This document shows positions 25,887 to 34,977 of a DNA stretch of 64,000 nucleotides, in pieces. Each line of letters opens with the position of its first letter. Positions within the stretch are counted from its first letter, which is position 1. This stretch comes from SAR324 cluster bacterium REDSEA-S27_B3 (GTDB lineage: Bacteria > SAR324 > NAC60-12), in the NCBI GenBank assembly GCA_001627865.1, contig LUQO01000031.1, positions 1 through 64,000 on the forward strand, written 5' to 3'. The position numbers and the translations under genes are program-made. Under the pieces are notes generated by a model. It was not told the DNA's origin and searched no databases. It saw only the letters and a program-made list of their open reading frames with translations.

Positions 25887-27152
25887 TCAGTTTACCGGAG
25901 CAGGAATATCCGAGAGATTCAGACAGCGAGGGAGTTTGATTGAGCCGTCATTTTGCTGACCGTTTTCAATCAGTGCAATTAAAGTTCTTGAAACTGCAAT
26001 CGCGGTTCCGTTAAGCATGTGAACAAATCTGTTTTTGCCTGTTTCTGTGTCCTTGAAGCGTATGTTCATGCGTCTTGACTGGTAATCAGTACAGTTTGAT
26101 GTGGAAGTTACTTCGCCCCATTTCCCGCGTCCCGGCATCCAGGCTTCAAGGTCATATTTTCGATAAGCCGGCCCTCCAAGGTCTCCGCTGCAAATATTGA
26201 CTACTTGATAGGGAATTCCCAAATCCTGATAAATCTGCTCCTCAATCGCCAGCATTTTTTCATGCATTTCTTCAGACTTATCCGGATGTGTGAAGGCAAA
26301 CATTTCGACTTTGGAAAACTGATGTACCCTGAATAATCCACGTGATTCCCTGCCTGCCGCCCCTGCTTCAGTGCGGTAACAATGGGAAAAACCGGCATAC
26401 ATAATCGGTAATCGCTCCGGCTCCAGAACCTGGTCCAGCAGCAATCCGCCGAGTGTTATTTCCGCGGTGGCAATCAGGCAAAGGTCAAAATCCTCGACTG
26501 AATAAATCTGTGTTTCTTCTCCACGCGGATTAAATCCGATGCCATCCAGAATCTGATGACGTGCCAGATCGGGGGTCATGTGTACAGTAAAACCTTCCTT
26601 CTGCAGCAACTCCAATGCATACTTTGCAAGAGCCAATTCCAGGAAAACGGCCTGGTTTTTGAGGAAATAAAATTTTTGTCCGGAGACTTTTGCACCACCG
26701 TCAAAGTCAATCAAATCCAGCGATTCCATCAATTCAACATGATCTTTTGGCTCAAATTCAAATTCAGGTATGGTTCCCACTGTCCTGATGGGCTGATTGT
26801 CCTCATCAGTCAGGCCTTCAGGTGAATCAGGATGTGTAAGATTTGGCACCTGCTTGTGCATTTCATGTCGCTCTCCAGTCAAATCGCGAAGCGTTGATTC
26901 TTTTTCTGACTCTTCTTCACGTAATTGTTTTGATTCTTCTATCAGCGGTTTGCGTTCTTCTGCAGAAAGATTGCCTTTCATTTGATTGTTGATGTCATTC
27001 CGCCGCTGCCTTACTGAATCCACTTCAGTGGTTAATTGCCTTACCTGCTCGTCAAGCTTCAGTAATTGTACAATATCTATTTTGACATTTCTTTTACGGC
27101 AGTTTTCGGCAATTTCTTCAGGCTGAGTTCGGATTAGTTTTAGATCAAGCAT
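25887..27152 (-). CDS. serS: Seryl-tRNA synthetase
   Basis: This enzyme charges tRNA-Ser with serine. The 421-residue protein has the N-terminal long coiled-coil arm (about 30-100, heptads in QLTTEVDSVRQRRNDIN and beyond). A class II catalytic core follows, with motif 2 around HCYRTEAGAAGRESRGLFR, the serine-binding TAEITLGGLL, and motif 3 NGTAIAVSRTLIALIEN. The length is normal. It starts from an ATG close to the C-terminal side of gatA on the same strand, 64 bp away. Confidence 0.97.
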   Translation of the reverse strand: MLDLKLIRTQPEEIAENCRKRNVKIDIVQLLKLDEQVRQLTTEVDSVRQRRNDINNQMKGNLSAEERKPLIEESKQLREEESEKESTLRDLTGERHEMHKQVPNLTHPDSPEGLTDEDNQPIRTVGTIPEFEFEPKDHVELMESLDLIDFDGGAKVSGQKFYFLKNQAVFLELALAKYALELLQKEGFTVHMTPDLARHQILDGIGFNPRGEETQIYSVEDFDLCLIATAEITLGGLLLDQVLEPERLPIMYAGFSHCYRTEAGAAGRESRGLFRVHQFSKVEMFAFTHPDKSEEMHEKMLAIEEQIYQDLGIPYQVVNICSGDLGGPAYRKYDLEAWMPGRGKWGEVTSTSNCTDYQSRRMNIRFKDTETGKNRFVHMLNGTAIAVSRTLIALIENGQQNDGSIKLPRCLNLSDIPAPVN

Positions 27153-27216
27153 AGGTTTAGTTTGGGGTTAAAAAAGGTTTAACAATACATATATGTCATT
27201 GTACGTATTATTATAA

Positions 27217-28677
27217 TTAACAGGGACGTTTTAAATGGTAATCCGTTAATTCCTGTATGGCCGTCGCGGCGGCTAAAAGGTTGTGATCCTGAAATCGCTT
27301 CCCCATAAATTGAACGCCTACAGGCAAACCTTGCTTTGTTGGTTTTCCAGGGATTGAGATTGACGGCGTACGAGTCAGGTTCGAAAGAACACTGCAGATG
27401 TCAGCCAGATACATTGCCAGTGGATCTTCAGTTTTTTCACCTAACTTGAATGCGGGAAATGGTGAAACCGGACCAAGTATGAAATCAAATTCTTCAAAAA
27501 TACGGTCAACCTTCTTTTCCATCCACGTTCTTACACGAAGTGCTCGGCCATAATATTGATCATAGTATCCGGAACTGAGTACAAATGTTCCAAGCATAAT
27601 TCTGCGTTTTACTTCCTCGCCAAATCCAGTTTTTCTGGTAGTTTGGTAAAGTGATTTCAATGATTGTTTTTCCTGCTCTCTGATTCCATAGCGAATCCCG
27701 TCAAAGCGCCCGAGATTGGAACTTGCCTCGGCAAAAGCAAGCACGTAATAAGTTGGTATAACATATTTTAGAAACGTAAGTGACCGCCGTTCAACAGTTG
27801 CTCCCTGATCCAGCAGCAATTCGGAAATTTCATTTATGCTTTCCACTACTTCCGGATCAACAGAATCCGGATCAAGATATTCATCCGGAAGACAAATATT
27901 CAGGTCCCGGAGATTAGCGCTTTCAGGAGCAGGTGGCATTTCAATATTAGCGGAGGTACTTTCGTTTACATCATGTCCATTGATTATGGAAAAAACATAA
28001 CGGCAGTCTGAAGCTCTTTGTGTGAGGCAGCCGATTTGATCAAGAGAAGATCCATAAGCTACCAAGCCATAACGTGAAACAGTTCCGTAACTTGGCTTCA
28101 GGCCGGTTACTCCGCACATCGAAGCAGGCTGCCTGACTGAGCCACCTGTGTCTGAACCCAAGGCCAACAGAGCCATCCCGGATGCTACTGAAACCACGCT
28201 GCCGCCACTGCTCCCTCCGGGGACACGCTCAGAGTCCCATGGATTTCGTGTCACACCATAAGAGGAATTTTCTGTGGAGGAACCCATCGCGAATTCGTCC
28301 ATGTTAGTTGTTCCAATAATCAATGCATCTTCATGCAATAATTTATCTACCGCAGTGGCATGGTAAGGTGAGTGATATTCTTGAAGAATTTGTGAACCGC
28401 AGGAATTACTTAATTCAGGATCATTGATGCAGATATTGTCTTTGATTGAAACCGGGATTCCTGCAAGTTTCCCCACTGTTTGTCCGGAAGCAATTTTCTC
28501 ATCTATTTGGCGGGCACGGGATAGCGCTGTTTCAGCTGGCAAAAGACTAAGGTAAACATTTAACCTGGAATTATATTTGTCAATCCGGGAATAAACTTCC
28601 TCCATCACAGATTCTGCACGGTACTTTCCGGACTTGATGCCTTCAACGAGGTCGACTAAAGACAGGTCAAATGGCAT
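27217..28677 (-). CDS. gatA: Glutamyl-tRNA(Gln)/aspartyl-tRNA(Asn) amidotransferase subunit A
   Basis: GatA is the amidase that releases ammonia from glutamine for conversion of Glu-tRNA(Gln) and/or Asp-tRNA(Asn). The 486-residue protein has the amidase-signature triad: Lys79 (PVSIKDN), cis-Ser156 (PGGSSGGS) and nucleophile Ser180 (SDTGGSVRQPA). The C-terminal region is typical (GKPTKQGLPVGVQFMGK). The partners gatB and gatC are not next to it; the gene before it encodes an acyl-CoA-binding protein instead. This implies indirect synthesis of Gln-tRNA or Asn-tRNA in the host. Confidence 0.96.
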   Translation of the reverse strand: MPFDLSLVDLVEGIKSGKYRAESVMEEVYSRIDKYNSRLNVYLSLLPAETALSRARQIDEKIASGQTVGKLAGIPVSIKDNICINDPELSNSCGSQILQEYHSPYHATAVDKLLHEDALIIGTTNMDEFAMGSSTENSSYGVTRNPWDSERVPGGSSGGSVVSVASGMALLALGSDTGGSVRQPASMCGVTGLKPSYGTVSRYGLVAYGSSLDQIGCLTQRASDCRYVFSIINGHDVNESTSANIEMPPAPESANLRDLNICLPDEYLDPDSVDPEVVESINEISELLLDQGATVERRSLTFLKYVIPTYYVLAFAEASSNLGRFDGIRYGIREQEKQSLKSLYQTTRKTGFGEEVKRRIMLGTFVLSSGYYDQYYGRALRVRTWMEKKVDRIFEEFDFILGPVSPFPAFKLGEKTEDPLAMYLADICSVLSNLTRTPSISIPGKPTKQGLPVGVQFMGKRFQDHNLLAAATAIQELTDYHLKRPC

Positions 28678-28683
28678 GAATGT

Positions 28684-28950
28684 TTAACCCGCAGCTTCTT
28701 GTTCAAGATTTTCCACAAGTGAAATATACTCCTGTTTTGCTTCGTCAGAAGATTTTCCTTTCAGTTTATTCCAGGCGTCATACTTTGCTCGTCCTTCAAA
28801 ATCAGCAAATCCGGGGCGCTCCCCTGTTACATCACCTTCATTGCCTTGTTTGTAAAGAGCGTAAAGCTGGAGAAGTATATCATTTGGCGGGCGCTTTGGT
28901 AATTTGGTTGCTCTGTCAGCTGCAGATGTGAAATCATCTTCAATGGCCAT
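28684..28950 (-). CDS. Acyl-CoA-binding protein (ACBP)
   Basis: ACBPs are small four-helix cytosolic carriers of long-chain acyl-CoA, common in eukaryotes and patchy in bacteria. The 88-residue product has the full pattern: FTSAADRATKLPKRPPNDILL, then LQLYALYKQGNEGDV, then the diagnostic AKYDAWNKLKGKSSDEAKQEYI. The binding residues Tyr, Lys and Tyr/Trp of the family are visible. A GGAG lies a few bases before the ATG. It sits immediately upstream of gatA with six bases between, so the two are likely on one mRNA, perhaps without functional relation. Confidence 0.93.
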   Translation of the reverse strand: MAIEDDFTSAADRATKLPKRPPNDILLQLYALYKQGNEGDVTGERPGFADFEGRAKYDAWNKLKGKSSDEAKQEYISLVENLEQEAAG

Positions 28951-29294
28951 GGTGTCTCCGTTTTGAAAGTTTGAAAGTTCATCTAAACACTACCAGAGAG
29001 ATTGGAATATTCAACACAAAAACTTGTGTTTTCCCACTATTTAAGCCGTTCATACAGTCTTCACATCTTGCCTGTTTATTTTATGAAAATTATTAAGACT
29101 GTTTTGGAATCATAATTTGGAGCATCAACAAGAGTCCTTATAATTTGCTAATTCCACTGCTCATTTGTGAAAATAAATATTTCATAATATTTCGCATGAA
29201 TCGTGCATTGCCAAACCGGATATGTTATGATCGTGCGAGTTTTGCGGATTGGTAAGTTAATCTCATAATGGTCACCAATTGAAAGGATTGAATA
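28951..29294. other. Divergent intergenic region
   Basis: These 344 bp separate the divergent ACBP/gatA unit and the NtrC-type regulator. I find no ORF. A perfect hairpin, AACACAA-AAAC-TTGTGTT (29013-29030), is followed by TTT. The sequence ATCGTGC occurs twice, near 29203 and 29231. I see no convincing sigma-54 promoter. Confidence 0.5.
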
Positions 29295-30794
29295 ATGGTT
29301 AACCAACCCGTTTTAATTGTGGATGATGAAGTTGAAATGCGCATCGCCATGTCAGAAACATTGAAGCATTGCGGCTACCCAGTGGAAATTTCACACAACG
29401 CCATTGATGCTCTCAAAAAGTTCAAGCAAAACAATTACTCACTGGTAATAACAGACATGACCATGCCGAAACGCAGTGGACTGGAATTGCTTAAAGACAT
29501 AAAAACCATTGCGCCAGCCAAACCCGTGATCATGGCTACCGCATACGGGACAGTGGAAACCGCGGTTGAAGCCATGAAGCATGGAGCGTTCGATTATATT
29601 CGCAAACCGATCAATTTTGATTCTTTCCAGTTTATTGTACAGCAGGCATTGAATTACAACGGTCCAACCGGGAATGTAGTAAAAGATGTAGAAAGCAAAC
29701 CTTCCAAGACAAAACCCGTTGATTCAATAAAAGAAATCGTTACACAGAATCAAACGATGTTATCTTTGCTGGAAGTTTCCAGAAATGTGGCAAAAAGCAA
29801 ATCTACCATGATGATACAAAGTGAAAGCGGAACAGGAAAGGAGCTGCTGGCATATTATGTACATGAGAATTCCGACCGCTCAAAAAGACCTTTTGTAGCT
29901 ATAAACTGCGCCGCGTTGCCGGACACATTACTGGAGAGTGAATTATTCGGACACGCGAAAGGTTCCTTCACCGGCGCCACTCAGGATTATCGCGGAAAAT
30001 TTGAACAAGCCCACACAGGTACAATTCTTTTGGATGAGATCAGCGAAATGGCTTTGCCGCTGCAGGCAAAACTCCTGCGTGTATTGCAGGAATATCAAGT
30101 TGATAAAGTCGGAGGTAAAGAACCTATTCCGGTGGATGTAAGAGTCATTGCGACCACTAACCAGAACTTGCTGGAAATGATTGATGAAGGAAAATTCCGT
30201 GAAGATTTATATTTTCGATTGAATGTAATTCCACTTGCGCTGCCGCCTTTACGAGACAGGATGGATGATGTTCCAGTGCTTGTGACACATTTTGTGAAAA
30301 AACACTCTCAGATAAACAAGCGCAATTGTCCTGCTGTCAGTCGTGAAACCCTAAATATCCTCACAAATTATCATTGGCGAGGGAATGTAAGAGAGCTGGA
30401 AAATGTCATGGAGCGGGCTTTGCTGCTCTGTAATGGCGAGGAAATTCAGCCAAACCATTTACTCATGTCATCTCAACTTGGTGAGACCTCAATAAACGCC
30501 GATTTAGCATTAATAACAGCTGCAAATACAAAAAGTTCACAGTCTGCAGCTGAGTCAAAAACCTCAGAAATTACAGACTACCAAAACCCACAGGATATTT
30601 CGGCTTTGGGAATTGAAGTGGGAATGTCGATGAAGGAAGCAGAAAAACGCTTCATTTTTAAAACCCTTCATGAAACTAAGGGCAACCGGACTCATGCAGC
30701 AAAAACTTTAGGAATCAGCATCAGGACCTTAAGAAACAAACTCAATGAATATCGGGCTGATGTCGAACAGTTAGAGCTCGAAGTAGAAGATTGA
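29295..30794 (+). CDS. Sigma-54-dependent response regulator (NtrC/FlgR type)
   Basis: The 499-residue protein has three domains. The receiver (1-120) has Asp54 in VITDMTMPKRSG. The AAA+ domain (~145-385) has Walker A SESGTGKE (176-183) and the sigma-54 contact loop GSFTGA (223-228), plus the LFGH, TILLDEIS and ATTNQ segments. The C-terminal Fis-type helix-turn-helix ends GNRTHAAKTLGISIRTLRNK. It should activate sigma-54 promoters when phosphorylated. The terminus resembles FleR/FlgR flagellar regulators, but no flagellar gene or cognate kinase is nearby, so the target is unknown. A GAAAGGA lies before the ATG. Confidence 0.94.
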   Translation: MVNQPVLIVDDEVEMRIAMSETLKHCGYPVEISHNAIDALKKFKQNNYSLVITDMTMPKRSGLELLKDIKTIAPAKPVIMATAYGTVETAVEAMKHGAFDYIRKPINFDSFQFIVQQALNYNGPTGNVVKDVESKPSKTKPVDSIKEIVTQNQTMLSLLEVSRNVAKSKSTMMIQSESGTGKELLAYYVHENSDRSKRPFVAINCAALPDTLLESELFGHAKGSFTGATQDYRGKFEQAHTGTILLDEISEMALPLQAKLLRVLQEYQVDKVGGKEPIPVDVRVIATTNQNLLEMIDEGKFREDLYFRLNVIPLALPPLRDRMDDVPVLVTHFVKKHSQINKRNCPAVSRETLNILTNYHWRGNVRELENVMERALLLCNGEEIQPNHLLMSSQLGETSINADLALITAANTKSSQSAAESKTSEITDYQNPQDISALGIEVGMSMKEAEKRFIFKTLHETKGNRTHAAKTLGISIRTLRNKLNEYRADVEQLELEVED

Positions 30795-30816
30795 TCCACA
30801 CGTTTTCCGCACAAAA

Positions 30817-31713
30817 TTGCCGCAAACAGGAACAGTAGTCAGACGGACCAAAAACTTCTACTACGTGGATGTTGGAGAGCCGAAGCCCAGGCTCTGCCAC
30901 ATTCGAGCAAACCTGTTTCATGAAGACTCCCAAAAAAATATAATTGCAGTTGGTGATCAGGTAGAAATCGACACAGCTGCTTCTGAAAATGCGGGGTGGA
31001 TTCTGAGAATGCTTCCCCGTCATACCAAACTTTCCCGAATCCAAAGCTCTGACTCCCTGGAACAGGTTTTAGTCAGCAACGCAGATACCGTGCTTATAGT
31101 AGCCTCGATGCGGAAACCGCCATTTCGAAGCAGGCTTGTTGATCGCTTCATTGTGGCCGGTATTTGCGGCGGACTTGAAACTGTACTTATCCTGAGCAAA
31201 GCTGATTTATCAATTCCGGAGGAAATTGCTTCAGTTAAAAATCTTTATGTTTCACTCGGATACACAGTTCTGGTTACCAGTGTTCCGGAATCCAGAGGAT
31301 TGGACTCATTGAGTGAATTGCTGAAAAATAATACATCCGTCCTGTGCGGGCATTCCGGGGTGGGGAAATCTTCCCTGATAAATGCACTTTTTCCTCAATG
31401 GAAAATTCGCACAGGTGATGTGAGCGGGAAATCAGGAAAAGGACGCCACATCACAAGGTTATCAGAAATGTTCCCAATTCCGTCAGGCGGATTTATAGTC
31501 GATACCCCCGGAATTCGTGAAATGCAGCCGGTTGTGTCCCCGGAAGAACTGGATTCAAAATTTGTTGAATTCCTGCCTTATTTGGGTCAATGCCGATTCA
31601 AAGGATGCACTCACCGGCATGAACCAAATTGTGCAATAATTGCTGCTGTGGACTCAGAAAAAATTACGGAAAAACGATACGAAAGTTACTGTGCGCTTTA
31701 TGAGTCACTTTGA
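30817..31713 (+). CDS. rsgA: Ribosome small-subunit GTPase RsgA
   Basis: RsgA is a circularly permuted GTPase acting in late 30S assembly. The 298-residue protein has an OB-fold N-terminus (GTVVRRTKNFYYVDV). The permuted GTPase order follows: SKAD (G4), then GHSGVGKSSLIN (G1), the switch GRHITR and DTPG (G3). A zinc-binding C-terminal region, CRFKGCTHRHEPNC, completes it. The first plausible initiator is a TTG at 30817, as no ATG lies nearby in frame. It converges on and overlaps the next gene by 16 bp. Confidence 0.94.
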   Translation: MPQTGTVVRRTKNFYYVDVGEPKPRLCHIRANLFHEDSQKNIIAVGDQVEIDTAASENAGWILRMLPRHTKLSRIQSSDSLEQVLVSNADTVLIVASMRKPPFRSRLVDRFIVAGICGGLETVLILSKADLSIPEEIASVKNLYVSLGYTVLVTSVPESRGLDSLSELLKNNTSVLCGHSGVGKSSLINALFPQWKIRTGDVSGKSGKGRHITRLSEMFPIPSGGFIVDTPGIREMQPVVSPEELDSKFVEFLPYLGQCRFKGCTHRHEPNCAIIAAVDSEKITEKRYESYCALYESL

Positions 31714-32768
31714 CTGGAAACACTTGGAGGAGCGGTATTCCTGTTTAAAATTTTTCTTATTTTAGCAAACTGTTCTTTTGCATGAAGTGAATTTTTTAAT
31801 GGCTGGTCTGCCGTCAGTCCACTTTTTACATTACTGACAGAAGACTCATCCCCGGCTGTATTTCCAAGTACAACTGTTCGCAATCGGATTTGTTCCAAAT
31901 CCAGCTCATGCTTTGGAACAAATGCAATCTTCTGAACAACTTCCTGAAGTTCCGGAAGCTGATTGTGTAAATGCTTCACCAGCCAATCTGCACCAGGAGT
32001 TCGCTTCAATAACGCCATTTCTTCTTGAGTTTTAACATAAATTACCAAAACGGCATGCCCTCTGGATACTCTATGCAGAAAGGCCGGCATGCTGAGTTGA
32101 TGAACTTCAGGAGGTGTGATGAGATGCCAGTCTTTCGCCAGCGAGGCTACCTGACGCTGGTCATATTGTGTCTGACCTAAATCTCCCACATGACATTGTA
32201 TGTCATCCAATTTTAATTCTGGCAACAACCGATTAAACATGCGAAGATAAGCTTCTGTTTCAAAGCGGAGTGCCTGAGCTATTCCTCCATCGTACACTGT
32301 TAAGTGTAAAATGGTTTTTTGGGGCTTAAAGCGAACTTTGTTTTTCAACAACTCTGTTTCTTCCGGGGACAATGGTCGTTTTAGAATCTTTTGCAGTCGG
32401 GCATTAAATTGCTTAAATTGTTTGAATGATACTCCCTTTAATTTTTCCAGTGCATTTAAAAAGTCAGCATGAATGTGTGTTTTTGAAAATTCCTGCAGCA
32501 CACTTTCATTGACTGAAAATTGACTAAGTACGGAGATGTTGCGGGGATAGGAATTTCTGGCCAGGAAATTGTCAACTTTATCAAACCAGAGCTTGCGGAG
32601 TTTTACCAGGTACAGTAAATGCTTCTGACCTGCAGCTTTAAATATTGCGCTCAGGATATTTAGTGTGTTTCCATAAGGCTTGTCTCCGGATGAGCTTTGG
32701 TAATGAATTGACCGTAGAAATTGTGTTACCAAATTGTGATCTTGTTTCTGATGGAGTAAACTAACCAT
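31698..32768 (-). CDS. Unknown protein with a split DUF721/DciA-like pattern
   Basis: The 356-residue product has no clear family by eye, but two segments look like the DciA/DUF721 fold. Residues ~47-80 (KLRKLWFDKVDNFLARNSYP) resemble its W-x-x-(I/V)-G-x-x-(L/I) helix and P turn. Residues ~150-195 (TILHLTVYDGGIAQALRFE, then a helix MFNRLL and a strand) resemble its second half. About 70 helical residues separate them and a long C-terminal extension follows, ending in a Ser-rich tail. DciA loads the replicative helicase in bacteria lacking DnaC. This is a weak inference from pattern. Confidence 0.6.
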   Translation of the reverse strand: MVSLLHQKQDHNLVTQFLRSIHYQSSSGDKPYGNTLNILSAIFKAAGQKHLLYLVKLRKLWFDKVDNFLARNSYPRNISVLSQFSVNESVLQEFSKTHIHADFLNALEKLKGVSFKQFKQFNARLQKILKRPLSPEETELLKNKVRFKPQKTILHLTVYDGGIAQALRFETEAYLRMFNRLLPELKLDDIQCHVGDLGQTQYDQRQVASLAKDWHLITPPEVHQLSMPAFLHRVSRGHAVLVIYVKTQEEMALLKRTPGADWLVKHLHNQLPELQEVVQKIAFVPKHELDLEQIRLRTVVLGNTAGDESSVSNVKSGLTADQPLKNSLHAKEQFAKIRKILNRNTAPPSVSSQSDS

Positions 32769-32801
32769 AAATACAATTGTTCTAATGCTGAAAAATGCTT
32801 T

Positions 32802-33353
32802 ATGAAAAACAGTGAAGTCCCAGGAATCCTGATAGCAATGCCTACTCTTGACGGCACTTTTTTTGAAAAATCAGTAATCCTTTTGTGCAACTATGACACA
32901 GAAGGAGCATTCGGTCTTGTAATGAATCATCCTTCCAAAACCAAAGTAAAGGAGGTACTAACTGAAGAAATGCAGGACAATTCCGCATTCGATGTTCCAT
33001 TACTAGTTGGAGGTCCAGTACAGCCTGAATCATTTTGGGCCGTGCACAGCTCCGATTTTTCAGTCAAGGAAACAACCGTTCTGTCACCAAAAATTCATTT
33101 AAGTTCCGCGCAGGATATACTCAATTCTCTTGCTGAAGGGAATGATGTGCAAACATATCATTTCGGCAGCGGATACTCAGGCTGGGGCGCCGGACAACTT
33201 GACCGTGAAATCCAGGAAGAATCATGGTGGCTCGGTCCACTTGATGAATCTTTGCTTTTAGATTTAGATTATGACCTGCGCTGGGATACAACTATGAGCA
33301 ATCTTGGTTTTGACCCACTGACCACTGCTTTTACTCAGACAGGTTTAGTCTGA
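32802..33353 (+). CDS. YqgE/AlgH family protein (DUF179)
   Basis: This family is of uncertain role; AlgH was linked to alginate regulation in Pseudomonas. The 183-residue protein shows the conserved N-terminus GILIAMPTLDGTFFEKSVILL. It is followed by GAFGLVMNHPSK, the LLVGGPVQPESFWAVH block and FGSGYSGWGAGQLDREIQEE, then SWWLGP. It is a single-domain cytosolic protein of typical length. It starts shortly after the divergent DciA-like gene and converges on aroB with 6 bp between, so no terminator space exists there. Confidence 0.93.
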   Translation: MKNSEVPGILIAMPTLDGTFFEKSVILLCNYDTEGAFGLVMNHPSKTKVKEVLTEEMQDNSAFDVPLLVGGPVQPESFWAVHSSDFSVKETTVLSPKIHLSSAQDILNSLAEGNDVQTYHFGSGYSGWGAGQLDREIQEESWWLGPLDESLLLDLDYDLRWDTTMSNLGFDPLTTAFTQTGLV

Positions 33354-33359
33354 AAATAT

Positions 33360-34466
33360 TCATCCAAGCTCAACTAACTCAGGACAATTTTCCGCAAACG
33401 CGTTGAACTCATTCCAGAGCATTTCCACAGAGGTTTCCTGTTGGATAAAACTCTCCCCCAATTTATTCAGTAAAATAAAATTTACCGCCTGTTTGTGAGC
33501 TTTCTTGTCATGTAAAATCAGCTCACGAAATTGTTCCTTTTGCAGTGGAGGTAGTTTAATTGGTGTAATTATTTTACTGAGATAACTTTTGATACGTTCC
33601 CATTCATTTTCCGGCAGCTCATTGCGGCGCCACGACACAAATGCGGCAAAGCATATTCCTGTTCCAACTGCCTCACCATGAAGGTACTTGCCGTATCCGG
33701 CATGGGTTTCGATTAAATGTCCAAGCGTATGCCCGAAATTCAGCGTAGCACGTATTCCTGCTTCAGTTTCATCTTGTTCCACCACACGAACTTTAATAGC
33801 ACATGAGCGAAAAATTGCTTCTTCTAAATAATCAAAGTCAAGCGGCTCCAATGAATGGTTTTGAGCATAATCGAACAATTTCTCATCATGTATGATACCA
33901 TGCTTCAGCAACTCAATGTATCCGGCTTTCAGCTCACGAGAAGGCAAGGTATTTAGAAATGACAGCTCAATGCAGACATATTCAGGCTGTTTAAAAGAAC
34001 CAATCGTGTTTTTCCCTAAAGGATGATTGACTGCCGTTTTTCCGCCGACACTGCTGTCCACATGAGCCAGCAAAGTTGTGGGTATTTGTATGTACGGGAT
34101 GCCTCGCACAAAAGTTGCTGCGGCAAAACCGGCCATGTCGCCGATTACTCCTCCGCCAAACGCAATTAATAATGTTTTGCGATTTGCACTGACATTCATC
34201 AGGAAATCGAAAATTCGTGAAAGTGTATCCAGATTTTTGTACTGCTCACCATCTGGCAATATGCATGTTTTGACTCGTACTCCGGTATCTTTTAATACAT
34301 TGCTTATATGGTCTGGATACAAATTTTGCAGTGTAGTATTTGTGACAACGATTGCCAGGTCAGTTTCTTTTTTCAAAACAAAATCCGGCAGCTGTTCCTG
34401 TAGAATATTGGAACCTATGTCAATATCGTACTCTCGTCCCGGCAATTTAACTTGAAGAGTTCTCAT
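33360..34466 (-). CDS. aroB: 3-dehydroquinate synthase
   Basis: AroB cyclises DAHP to 3-dehydroquinate, the second step of the shikimate pathway, with NAD and a metal. The 368-residue protein has DGEQYKNLDTL and GGGVIGDMAGFAAATFVRG for NAD binding. Metal and active-site segments include the Glu in KAGYIELLKHG, NFGHTLGHLIE and LHGEAVGTGI. Length is normal. It is the last gene of the long minus-strand series that begins near secA, ending 14 bp after cobU. Confidence 0.96.
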   Translation of the reverse strand: MRTLQVKLPGREYDIDIGSNILQEQLPDFVLKKETDLAIVVTNTTLQNLYPDHISNVLKDTGVRVKTCILPDGEQYKNLDTLSRIFDFLMNVSANRKTLLIAFGGGVIGDMAGFAAATFVRGIPYIQIPTTLLAHVDSSVGGKTAVNHPLGKNTIGSFKQPEYVCIELSFLNTLPSRELKAGYIELLKHGIIHDEKLFDYAQNHSLEPLDFDYLEEAIFRSCAIKVRVVEQDETEAGIRATLNFGHTLGHLIETHAGYGKYLHGEAVGTGICFAAFVSWRRNELPENEWERIKSYLSKIITPIKLPPLQKEQFRELILHDKKAHKQAVNFILLNKLGESFIQQETSVEMLWNEFNAFAENCPELVELG

Positions 34467-34479
34467 TCAGTATCCCATT

Positions 34480-34977
34480 TTATTTGATCTTAATTACATT
34501 TCCTGCTACACAAAAGTTGACTTCGTCACATGCTTCAGCAAGCTTCTGTGATATACGTCCTGACAAATCTGCAAATTTTCTTGCTAAAGGATTATCCGGG
34601 ATGATGCCCAGTCCAACCTCATTCAATACAAAAACCACATCACATTCCAAAGATAGTAATTGATCAATTTCAGCAAAGATCTTTTTCTCTGTATAATTAT
34701 GATGAAGGGTGTTGTTTAACCACATTGTCATACACTCTATCAGCACAGGACCTTCAGTATTTCCAAGTACATCAGACAAGCGCAATGGTTCTTCTATGGT
34801 TTGGAATGCTGTGCCGCGACGATTACGGTGCTCCATAATTCGGATCTCCATTTCTTTATCATGTAATTCTGTTGCGGCCAGATAAACAGGTGTTTTCCCG
34901 TTTGCCATTTTCAGTGCACGATTTTCCGCATGACGTGATTTCCCGCTTTTCACACCTCCTGTAATTAGAATTTTCAT
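34480..34977 (-). CDS. cobU: Adenosylcobinamide kinase/guanylyltransferase (CobU/CobP)
   Basis: CobU phosphorylates adenosylcobinamide and attaches GMP in cobalamin assembly. From the ATG at 34977 it has 165 residues. The Walker A-like GGVKSGKSRHAE is present (usually GGxRSGKS). Further patterns are the GMP-site HRNRRG, the LIECMTMWLNN block and VLNEVGLGIIPDNP with GRISQKLAEACDEV at the C-terminus. The start overlaps the cbiB stop as ATGA, so a longer frame from 35010 is less likely. Other cob genes are absent from the window, so this is a partial set for cobinamide salvage and lower-ligand steps. Confidence 0.92.
   Translation of the reverse strand: MKILITGGVKSGKSRHAENRALKMANGKTPVYLAATELHDKEMEIRIMEHRNRRGTAFQTIEEPLRLSDVLGNTEGPVLIECMTMWLNNTLHHNYTEKKIFAEIDQLLSLECDVVFVLNEVGLGIIPDNPLARKFADLSGRISQKLAEACDEVNFCVAGNVIKIK

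Noticed and set aside
29195-29260. Possible sigma-54 promoter before the NtrC-type gene
   Set aside because: No TGGCAC-N5-TTGC match; the TTGCCA and TATGAT hexamers there are only 12 bp apart, too close for sigma-70.
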